Source: Rhyzopertha dominica (taxonomy: Eukaryota; Arthropoda; Insecta; Coleoptera; Bostrichidae). Taken from it: DNA of 64,000 bases. Shown in pieces: positions 11,109 to 23,100 of the stretch (the first letter of the stretch is position 1; the number at the start of each line of letters is the position of its first letter). The notes below the pieces were generated by a model. It made no database searches. It had not been told where the DNA came from and saw only the letters and a program-made list of their open reading frames with translations. Location of the stretch: the NCBI GenBank assembly GCA_025024175.1, contig QCXZ01000137.1, forward strand, positions 71,362,680 through 71,426,679, written 5' to 3'. A program made the translations under genes and the position numbers.

Positions 11109-14100
11109 GTACGTATAACTTATCTTGATCTTAACACGCCGCTAAACCGAAATAGTGGCGCCTAAATCGTAACACGCCAGTTTGACGGAAGTAGCTGAGC
11201 TGCCATTATGGTTTAGTAGATCCGAATGTCGTGTCTGATTACCGGCTGTTGAAAAAACTTTGGTGTATTTTGTGCTTTTAGTGTATTATGCGAATGTTGA
11301 GAATACCTCAAGATATGGATGATGACGAGAAAGGGTATTTAATTCTGTTACGTGTTGATTTAAAAGTTTTTTTGCTAACGTGGTATATCGTAGGGTCATA
11401 GCACGTTCATTGTTACGGAAAATTCATCCTTTACTTACAATTTCTTGTACTGCTCATTCATAACTTCAATTTTCATTTATGGAGTGCTATTTTGGTTACT
11501 ACCGCTTGATTATATCAGTTTGATTGCTGTATTTAACTTGTTAAATTTTTGGTGTATCGTTCACCGACCCCAAGCGGCGTAGTTGCGAACGGTCAAGGAA
11601 CCGAATTCGTTGATTTTTTTTCTCAGATTGCCGTGGGTTTAAAATTAAATGAGGCTTCTTACTCCCAGTGAGTAATATACGGCCAATCAGTGAATATTTT
11701 GTTTACTTTTATGATTGTATATCGTATTTTGATAAAAAGGCTTCTTTTACTTTTGTGCGAAAACATCGAAAATGTCGAAATTTTTAGGAAACTATTCGTG
11801 GGAGGACTATCTTGGGAGACATCCCAGGATAATCTGCAAAGGTATTTTTCGAGATATGGAGAAGTTATTGACTGTGTGGTTATGAAAAATGCAGAATCTG
11901 GACGATCAAGAGGATTTGGGTTTGTTACATTTGCGGAACCATCGAATGTTGCAGTAGTTTTGCAGAATGGGCCTCATACCCTAGATGGAAGGTATTTTCA
12001 GTACAATTCTGAGTAACGCTGTAGCTTAAACTATTACGTTTCACAGAACTATCGATCCAAAACCATGCAATCCAAGAACTCTGCAAAAACCAAAAAAGGG
12101 AGGTGGTTATCCAAAAGTCTTTTTGGGTGGTTTGCCTTCAAATGTCACCGAAACGGACTTGAGGACATTCTTCTCTCGTTTTGGAAAGGTGATGGAGGTT
12201 GTTATTATGTACGATCAGGAAAAAAAGAAATCTAGAGGTAGGATGTTGATCGCTTCTCTCAATTTCTCTACAACGATATCATTTGTTTTGTAACAGGTTT
12301 TGGTTTTTTATCATTTGAGGATGACGATGCTGTAGAACGTTGCGTTGCTGAACATTTTGTCAATCTAAATGGAAAACAGGTAAGTGTATTTTGAGTGTTA
12401 ATGATTTGTATTATTTATCAGTTGAATTAGGTTTTAGTGATAATTTTAGGTTAGCGACTAAAACTTTTACAATGTTATCTTCATTCATTATCTACATTAT
12501 TTCTTTGACAATAGGGATGTTCAAACAAATCCTTATGAAGCACAACCATATTATTTATTTTTTTATTATAAGAGTTTTCATCAAGAACAATTCACCATCT
12601 TGAGGTTCAGTTGCACAAAAAAATACTTTACCAGTAGCAAATCATTCAGGATGTTTGAATAACTGTAAATCTTGAACAATACTTTGCTATGGATGGCTAA
12701 GTGATATATAAAATTAACTCATTTGGATTGGCCAACTACAGCTCTGTTATTCAAACATTTTCAATTTTTGCTACCCATCAAACATTTAAAAACATCGGGC
12801 CAGTTCTTATTATTTCAATATTAACACCTAATTAAAGAAAAAGTAAATTAGATACACTAATCAAAGACATAAGAGACAATTTATTGTATTCTTATCATGC
12901 AGATTTGCTTAATTGTTCCTTGAATCACAATATTCTAAAAATCAATGGTTACTCATGATTTACACTGGAATACGGACCCAACTAATCAGTGTGCAGTTAT
13001 TTGTGAAGTGCTGCCAAATAGAGATTGTTTGACTACAAATTCTAACAGGCATAAAATGTGTATTCTATTTAATTACATTATTTTCCATGTTAGTAATATT
13101 CTGCTTTCTGAATGTTTATTCCAATGGATTGGTAAACATAAAGCTTCAACATCAGAATACGCTTTTATTCCGGGTTTCCATCAAGTCGACACAACAAAAT
13201 TAAAATACAAACTTTCTCTGTTTGTGGCAGTCCATGAATAAAAATCAAACTAAAGAAAACTGTTATCTGGCTTTCTAGCCGCCATCGGTTGGGTGTTATC
13301 ACTGACGTTTTACCGGTTCGAGTGACCTGCATCCTCAGAGATCTGTAAGTGCTTCTGCCTTGGTTCGACTTCTGCGGCAAACTGTCAAACTGACGTCGTG
13401 TCAAGTTAACTTGATTGTTTAAAAAAATTGAGCTTCTAGGTGCACCACATTATAACAATTTTGCATCTGATTACCCCCCATTATTTTTTACATACTGTCT
13501 GTGATCTGGCAGACAAGTAGACAACAGTAGTGTTACAGCATTTTCCAAGCATTCCATCCCTGCAAATGGCAAATATTGAAGAAAAAATCTCGAGAATTAA
13601 AAGTTATACATTTGAGTCCTACTACAAAAATTTAACTTATTTTCTTAGTAGAACAGTATCAAATGGAGATGAAACGGATAGTTGTTTTGCCGGATACTGG
13701 ATATCCGGCGAGCTGCTAGGCCGGATAGTTTCTGCTTGTGTTATTTACTACTTGCACACGATTGAAACATATCGTTAGTGANAAAAAGGAAGTCTTTATT
13801 TTGAAATTAACATAAATAATTTAAAAGGTTGGGACATTTTTAGAATCTCTGTTTTTACGTTTTATACTTAAGTGCTATGTTATATTTTTATGTGCTTAGT
13901 AAAAGTTGTTAAAATCTGTGAGAATTTCGTAAGATTTTATAATATTTTACACTTTTTGGTTTTATTTTTTCATTCAAATATTAAATTTATCATTAAGCTG
14001 ACATGTGTGATTTTAGTTTTCACAAGATTTTTTATGACTTTTTGTAACTTTTATAGCTCCAACTAAAAAGCCATTTCCTTATTATTTACCTCACGAAGAA

Positions 14101-17100
14101 GCATGTGTTAAAGTTCATTTCAGGCAGTTGTCATACTTTTGGAATATCCGGGTATCCGGCCGGATAGTGACCGGATATCCGTTTCGTCTCTAGTATCAAA
14201 AAATATAGTATACACTCTTAACATTTTTTTTATTTTTAATTTCAGGTTGAAATCAAGAAAGCTGAACCACGGGACGGGTCCGGAGGCAACAAGATGGGAG
14301 GTGCGGANCCGTCATCGGCCTGGGGGCCCCCGCAGGCTCNGANGGGAATGATGCAGGGACCCAACGGTCAGATGGGCGGCCCGCCGATGAACATCGGCGC
14401 TCCCATGGGACCGAGCATGATGCAGAGTTACCAGGGATGGGGCACGTCGCCACAGCAGCAGAGCTACAGTTACGGCACCCCCTCGGGTCCAGGATCGTAT
14501 CAGGGATGGGGTGCACCACCGGGTCCCCAGGGACCACCACCGCAGTGGGGCAACAACTATGGAGGTCCTCCGCAACAGCAGGGATACGGATCTTACGGTA
14601 ATTAGTAGAATTTTTGTTTCTCTGTTTGCTAGTTTTGTTGTTGCCAGTAATTTCGGATCTTAACCGGTTTGATTTTTTCGTAAAAATATTTTTTTTTCTA
14701 TTGAACATTGCAATTGAAACAATTTTGGGGTCAGGGCAGGTTTAAAGAAATATTTATTTTGTGGTCACAGGTCATCACCATTATTTTTACACTATCAGGC
14801 AAAAGTAAGTCAACATTTTGAAAAATATACAATTAGTGGTATTTTCAATTTTAAAAATCAGTTTTCCTTCATTTTAATTTTATATTTGTTTAAGGATACT
14901 GTTCTGGAAGTTGAGAATGGATTGCCTGTAGGTAATCATTACGGAATATTATGTGCTTAAAATTTGAAAAAATCCGATTTTAATGCAACAGAAGTAAGGA
15001 AGCATTGTCAAAAAATATTTTATAATAAAATTTGGTATATGTTCACAACATTCCACAGCACTAAAGGTAAATAAAAAAAGTCAATAAGTTATGACATATC
15101 TGTTGAAAAAAATCAACTTTTGAATCACATTTTCATCTAAATTGGACTACGCTTCATAGATTTTCCCATAAGTTCTCAATAAGGTTGAGGTCTGGTGGCT
15201 GGGCACGTCTTTGTAAAACTTGAACATTACTGAGCAATATAACAGTGTGTTTTGGGTCATTATCTTGCCGAAAAATAAAATGCATAGGTGATTCCCATTT
15301 TGCAAACAGCAACGTTACATCTTGGAGTATGTCGTTCCTATAGATGAACCAATCCATATTACCCTGTAACAATTACTTGGTAATAATAAGTAAACTGTGA
15401 TTCAAACACAGGAAAATAATGCAAGTTAGTTTATTAATATAAACAACTGAAAAGTTTGTTTAAACTGAAAGCAATACAAAGAGAATCGTCCAATAACAGA
15501 CCTTCACAAACACCAATTCAAAAACCATAAACTACATGCACCAAAACTGTAGAAAACACAATGAAATCGGACTTCCAACCTTACAAAATCTACACTTATT
15601 ACTATTAAAGAATAATGATTCGAGGATGACCACCTTATTACAATCAAAATCAATGACAAAGACATGTACAACCCAACCTTCACTTCTTGCAATATAGCCA
15701 GTTGATGTACCCTTGGCATCAGGGGCGGATCCAGAGTAGGATTTTGGGGGGGGAACTACATAATTTTGTACTTTATTTAAGAAATATGTAAATGTAAACC
15801 ATAGATTTATTTTTAATACATATTTCAACAGGTATTTCATAGTATCAAATCTACCACTATCTCTTTTGTTGAGAACGCGCCCACGCGGAAATACGCTTAT
15901 TTTCAAATGAATCCTTATAGGCTAAATGAAATTGATTAGCAACTCAAAAGTCCTTTTCTTCGCAGAGCGTCATTTATGATGGAAATGCGGTAAATTATAT
16001 ATTAAAACATTATAGATAATTTTATTGTTAAATGTTCAATTGTTGATTTTTTACGATTTTCGGTGTCTCATTGGAGAAAATGTATAACGTACAACTTTTG
16101 GGGGAGAACTCTCCCGCAGTTCTCCCCCCCCCGTGGATCCGCCCCTGCTTGGCATGCTCCTTGTTGATTTTAAAAAATGTTGACTTTTGTCCGATATAAT
16201 AATATATATAATAATAACTTGTTTTTAATTTAAAATTTAACAATCATCCCCAATTTCTGCTTTATTAACTGTTTAATTTCAAATACTTTCTGTAAGCATG
16301 TCTTATTTTTTGGAGGAGATAATTGTGACTCCCTTAAGGTTTCATGTGAATTTAATTCATTTTCTGTATTTCTACTGCCAAGCACAACATATGGGTATTA
16401 GCATTTGTTTTTGCTAAAATAGGTAGTGGATTAAATTCAATTTTTATTATCATTTTATTACTTCCACGAACGATACCGTAACATCACTTCCACGAACTAT
16501 ATCATAATATCAGTTCAATTTCCTTGAAATTATTGATAAAGCACATCATTAATAAATCACAAGTATAGTTCATAGTCATATAAATATTGTAGCACTGAAT
16601 TTATAATTCATATTAAAGAGAAAGTACTATTTTACGTTGCTAATGTTCTCTAGTACTGTATGTAAATTCTTGTGACCTTTAGTTATCAAATCAATTGCAA
16701 GCTTATATAACAGTACAAGTTACTAAATGTGTTTCTGTATATTCAAATTGATTTCTCCCTATATATGTCATCAAGAATTATGGAGTAATTCCTAAGAATG
16801 AAAAGTTGCATGTAGCTATTGAATGTCTAACACTAGTATTGTGCGTTTTAATTTTAATTAGATGACATACAGCTGAATGTATATACATTAGGTAATTGTA
16901 AGTATTAAAAATTAAAATCCGGCAGAACAAATACTGTTATAGACTCATTGGTAATGTAACTGCTACTAAAATGTTGTTTTAGACCAAGATCTTTGAGATT
17001 GAGTTTCACAACCGATCCAATATGATTTCTGTTTCAATAGTATTGTATAAGTTGGAATACCAAGGAATTACATTTGCTTCTGCTTTGAAATTGCCGACAC

Positions 17101-20100
17101 ATGTATTCCTGGATGGCGATTCTAGAAACTTTGTTTTAAGGTAAATGATGTTCAAACGTGTAAGAGTAAGATTTTGCATTGCGGTTCGCAGTTAAAAACC
17201 ATGTTATAAACATTACTTTTAATGTATCACTGAGCAAAAGTGATAGCTGACATTATGTCACTCTCGTCTTTTACTCAAACCTTTGATAAAAGACCATTCA
17301 CACATAATAATAATAATAACAGTTGTCCATTTCTAAGCAAGTGAACGAATCTAAACAAATCATTAATTTTTTTTTTCCACTTGGCTGAAATCTGGAACTG
17401 CCTTTCTACGCTATATATCACATGGCCGTATCGGCCGTAACTTTGTCCCTGCCACTCTAATACCTGGTACTATGATAAGTATTTGATTCTGAAACGTATT
17501 TGAAAACAAGGTACTTAATTCTGAACAACGCTATTATAAAAGCATAAATATATACATATTCACACCATTTTAGNCGATCATAAACATTGTNCTTGGTATT
17601 CCAACTTCCAAATTGTNGTATATCTCCACAATGCTGTTGTCGTTGGGCATGTCTATAAAATGAACAGACTTCACATTTGCAGGTGCAGGGCCTGGCAGCG
17701 CCGCCACCAGCTGGAACAGTTGGAACATGCCGCAGAACAGCGGATCGACGGGACCCTCCGGTAAGTATATTTGCAGGTCTCACTTACAGGATGATACTTA
17801 GCGTGCTAAAAATGTTGCTGACAGGGTATATTACAGGGGACATGTACACCCGTCAGCAGTCAGGTCCCGGCGGCCCCGCGACGCCCAACGCCCCTCCCAA
17901 CATGTCGTCGTCGAGCGCCAATTCCAAACCGGGCTCTGACTACTCCAACTATGCCAGCTACGGATCGTACTCGGCCGACGGCTACGGAGCACCGCCACGT
18001 TCGTACGGAAGCGACGCCGGGTCACAGGTCGGAGCCTACACGNCCCAGCCGCCCAACGCAGGTGCTAAACATTTCAATGATTTTAAAGAGTGGCCCAGTT
18101 CTTGACAACCTTTCGATAATAATAACAAAACGAGTGCGACCCCCGCCAAACGCGCGCCGTCGGACGAACGTCCCCCGAAAAACGTAACCGTCTACTTCAA
18201 GACGGTCTTCAGCAGTGGCGAGGGGGGCGAAAACGTTTGGCCGATGGACGTGTCGGCCGGGGTCGCACTGAATAACATGAAAAATATTAGTAACTTGGGT
18301 ATATGTTGTAACAGTTGGAAACGTGTTGGCTTGATAAACGTGAAGAGGGCAGCCGGACTGGTCACTCCCGCCAAATTCAATTACTCTGATTAGACAGACA
18401 TTGAATGCCATCGAAGTAACTCAGCACTATCGGACTACCTATAGCTAACGCAGTTCTCCCGTTGTTTATCATACTACGCTAATGAATGGTTGGTCGTGTC
18501 TGGTTAATTAGCTCGAAGGGCGATCAAAATTGCCACACTCCTGTTTTCACGCACGTATATATATTAGCTACCTACGTAGGATAGATAAGTCGGCACATTT
18601 CACACGTAACATTGGGTTAACCGATAATTCATCTCGGTTCTTTTTGAACCCAGGATCAGTTGAACAAATGGACAAAACTGTAATGGTGTTAGGTCCATTG
18701 AATGTGGTGGTTGGGAGCTTCAGTATTTCTGAATCGATATGAATTATGGGCAAATCAAGTTTCTAATTGGATAGTAGTATAGTTAATTGTATGTTGTGCA
18801 CAAACATAAAATATCTCTTAATGTTAATTTTTAGGTCAGAAATTGAAATTGTACGAATTCTTTAAAGTAATGTTGAAGGTGATTTCTATTAAAATATGTG
18901 GGTTGTCCAGATTTCATCTATTAAGTTAGGCATTCATTCTGTTTTCAGCTTGTCAATTTTTGACATATTTTTTTATGTTCTGGATGTTTTGAGATGTTAA
19001 TGCCCAGACTGTTTATGACTTCCTTTATGTTTATGTTTCCCCCACATTTTGAGCAATTGCTTACAGAAGTCTCATTGCCCTCACACCTTAATCTAATTTA
19101 AAGTATCAAATAATTATGAAATTCAGTACTACAGTAGTATCCCATTTAGGTAGTGATTCATTTCTACAATTCTTCATCCTTATACAAACAGACAATAAAT
19201 CAAAGTGTTAGGTCTGGAGAATGGAGTGGGTACTGTAAACCAGCGTGAATCATGGGCAAACCACGGATACAATATTTAAATTTGGTGTCGGTGTATTTTT
19301 GTATTTTATCCCCTAGTTCAAAAAAAAATGTAATTGTACAAATAGAGCATTAATTAATTATGGCAGGACTTCTTTTCTCTGAGTCAGTAAAAATCAAGGT
19401 GATTTGGAGTAATGAAAGTCAGTGATTTTTTCTCTCACAATCTACCACCCTGTTTCTAGATTGTCCAGACTGGATCTACAAAATGAAGCATTCAATAATT
19501 TTTTCATATCTCTTTATTCAGCTTGCTAATTGACAACTTACTAAATATCATGTGTTTTCATTTTTTGAAGGTGTTGCATCCGGCATAGCAGGTAGTTAAT
19601 GTATTTGCAAAAAAATTATTTTTGAGACTCACGAAATCGTCCGATAAAGCTCTAGCTAATTAACATTGCACGTCAGTTTGTCTTAGGTAAGGTATAAAAT
19701 GATGCGTGCAGACAGACAGAAATGTTGACTATTTTTAAGCACCGCTCAAATTGTTAAGGTATAATAGTATATAAAATAATAGAAATTTGAACTTTTACCT
19801 CATATCTAATTGGAAATTGGAATGTCTGCATGACTATGTACTTTACTACTATTTTTAACACTTACCAATGTGATTCATATGTTAGTTAAGTATATGCGTA
19901 TGCTTTTCATTTAAACTTAAGTTGAACAGTTGTGCATTTATATAGCGATTATAAATCCTACATATTTATATTGAATACAGATATCTTGTTTGTAGAACTG
20001 AAAAACTTGGTTTGTTGTATAAGTTCATCATGCTCTAGTCTGATTATTATTTCAAAGTGTAGTCGGCGTGATTGTATATAGAGTATATAAGTGTTTTTTT

Positions 20101-23100
20101 TTTTGTATTTTTTTACCTAAGTATATAAATTATCTAAGTTGCAGGCATTCCAATTTAATTTAGAATAATAAAGAAATCTAAATAATTGTAAGGTTAAGAG
20201 GATAATGAAATTTTATTTATAAACACAATTTATTATTACACAACCACAAATGGTTAACGATCTGGCTGTTTTATAATAGTTGATTCTATTTATAAATCTG
20301 TATAAGTCTTAGCGTATACTTTGAACATAAGTACTTCTCCGCAATGATAGATTTATGCTCGAATTAAAAAAAATGTGTAGTTAATTGTTGAATATTTTTA
20401 AATTTCCTTATTTAACGACAGGAGCTGCCCACTTAAATTTCAACGTAATATAAATAGTGTAAGTATGTTTACTTATGTTTTTTTTTATGTGGTTGTGATT
20501 CGCATACAATTTTTAATATTAGACCTCAGAAAGTGACTAGATATTAGAATGTTGGTAAACTGCATCAGACTTGATATTTGAAATAAGACGATACCTTTAG
20601 ATTAGCATTTAATGGTGATTTATATTTTGGTAGAGATAAATTCTGTCTGTCTGGGTCTGACGAATGTCTATCTAATCAAAAGTAATTGAAATGTAGTTCT
20701 TTATTAAGGTGTATTTTAAATTCTTGTGTGACAATCTATATTAAGCAATGTTTTTCCCTTAGATATGTGGTGGGGGAGTTTTTTTTTTTTTGTTATATAC
20801 TCATACATAAACACACAATACACATATTTTAAGGCTATTTGAATAATTTACACACACACACACACACACTGCACCATGTTTGAATAGCCGAAATACACAA
20901 TGCCTTATGTATTCTCAGTATGCAGCAACAGCAGTTCTTAAACATTCTACATAGTATTGTATTTGTGCAGCTTGATTTTTTGCATCAAAAGTGGTACATT
21001 GCCCTGTTAAAATTATACTTAACCTTCCAGTTCTCGTGCCAAGTTTAAGACAAGTAAAAAATTGGGATATATTTTTCTCAAAACACACACAAATTCAACT
21101 TATTTGAGCTTGCTTTGTTTCTTTTATATTTTATGCAGTCAAATACGAAATGGACTTATGAATAAATTAAAGTTTAATATGCTAAAGTTAGTTTAGCTCA
21201 ACCACATTTATAGCACTTGTAACGAAGAAACTGAGGTGTGCAAGTTTTTCCAAGAACCGTATGCGTATCTTTCTGGCTAGATATAACTTACAAAGAAGGG
21301 ACTAATGTTCCACGAACTAGTGATTTTGTCACAGCAATCTACAAATCACAATCTGATGGTATAAAATCATAATCATGTCTCTCATATGTTCCATAGGTTC
21401 GCGATTTGGTTCACACCCAACCCCTGGCAGGCAGACATCATTTAGAATCACAGTTTGATGAACAATACAAAACCTGGCGCAAAAGATGTCCAGTAGTTCC
21501 TGACAAATCTCAAAATTGTGATCACAATAACTGATTTTCAAGTCACGTGATACTAATATCTTCATTTTAGTCATCCCTAAATGGCACGACTGCTGGAAGG
21601 TTAATTAATAAACCGGTTAATTTATCTAGTTTCCTGGTTGTTCCTAGTTAACCATAGCCTATAACATAAAATTACGAAAATCATACGGCCTTTTTGATAC
21701 TATCGTAGGCTGAATGTAATTAGTCTTCCCATTTTCATTCTGCAGTTGCTATAAAAAAACTAAGATATCTATTTCTTCATATTTAGTAGTCACGTGTAGA
21801 TGTAATTTGTGCATTTTACTGTCTTGATACGACTGTTGCAACCAATAAAAAAATTGCCATTTAAGCACAGATGGGGCAATGAAGTTGATTAAATAATGGA
21901 ATTATTAGGTTTTTGTATGTGTGTGGTTGCAATGGCACATGTAAGTTAGTCATTGTGCTGTTGTAGTTAATGACAGGTAAAAGTTTAGGTGATTTTTGGT
22001 TTCAGAGTATTTAAGTTAGCCTCTTCTCACACAGCCGTTCTCCTTTAGAAACAGATAGTCTTTGTTGTTGATGCTTTTAATTTTATTGTTTTCTTGTTTT
22101 TTTGAGTGGTTATAAGTTGGGGCGTGCATCATAATTATGTGACACTAATTTAAAATCGAGCCGGTGGTCATGTTGTTTACTATACACACGAATATATTAA
22201 TATACATTTATGCCGATGTTTAGATAATTTTTTAAAATAGAGTTTAACTTAGGCATAGACACACTAATACAAAATAAATCTACAGAATAATATATAGATT
22301 ATTTAATAAATTGTATTTTGTATCACAGTACTTCTGATATAGTTAATTCAATTGTTAGTATAATTATAAATTTAAATAGTGGGATAAAATTAGTACAATT
22401 TGACTGATGTACAGGTACATAATAAGTTTTAAATTTAAAACTACTATTACAATAAAGCATACTTTAACATACTTATTAGGGCCTTTAAACAGAGTGCAAT
22501 TCTTATGTGGTTTTTTAATAGCAAAAAGTAAGAGTATCTTTTAATCGTAATTTAAATTTCTTAGTAAAGTATGTGTTTTAAACGATAATATTTGTTGCTC
22601 AAAGGATATTATTTTGTATTATGTTAAACGTAAATTTAAAAGGTAACATACCAATCACTACGAACAATTTGAACTGTATATTAAATATATGAGTGTGACT
22701 TATAGATGTGCAAATTTGTTTATTACAGTAATTAAGTATGAATATAATAGCAGGAATGTGTTGTAATGATTAAGTAAGAGAATGATCACCTGTCCCTCTT
22801 TTAACCTAAAACTATCCTATTTACAAGACTTCGAAGTGTTGTCCCTCTGCCACTGTGTATATTAGCTTCTAGTATTCTATAAACTGAACTGTTGCGAGCA
22901 ATCTGCATATATAGAATTAATTCGATATCCTGTTAAGTATTGTAAAGTTGTCGAGGTTTTACTAATTATTAGTAGTAATTGTTAAAACATGATACCTGGT
23001 TTCGAGTAATGTCTGTTTTAAGGAGTTTATTACTATAGTAGTGCATTTGTATTGGGGTAGATAAATTAATCTTTGAATATATCTAGCATCTATTAGATTA

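Larger units (their letters stand above)
14795..16194 (-). mobile_element. Tc1-like element in Hrb27C intron 5
   Basis: TA flanks both ends (14793-14794 and 16195-16196). The inverted termini are TCAGGCAAAAGT(AAG)TCAACATTTT on the left and TCGGACAAAAGTCAACATTT on the right (reverse complement). It contains a minus-strand transposase C-terminus and a later hAT insertion. Confidence 0.75.

Noticed and set aside
11690..11787. Hydrophobic N-terminal extension in frame with RRM1
   Set aside because: The frame is open by chance through the end of intron 1. The TTTTTAG acceptor at 11787 and the family N-terminus show the coding part begins at 11788.
14253..14708. 151-codon antisense frame opposite Hrb27C exon 5
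   Set aside because: It is the shadow of a GC-rich, Gly/Pro-coding exon. The plus-strand reading matches a known protein; the antisense one matches nothing and runs into AT-rich intron.
15532..15906. 124-codon antisense frame
   Set aside because: It crosses the junction between a hAT MITE and the Tc1-like element, so it is a chance fusion of two transposons.
18022..18411. 129-codon antisense frame over the end of Hrb27C exon 7
   Set aside because: Its third-position pattern is the complement of the plus-strand frame, and it has no recognisable domain or splice context.
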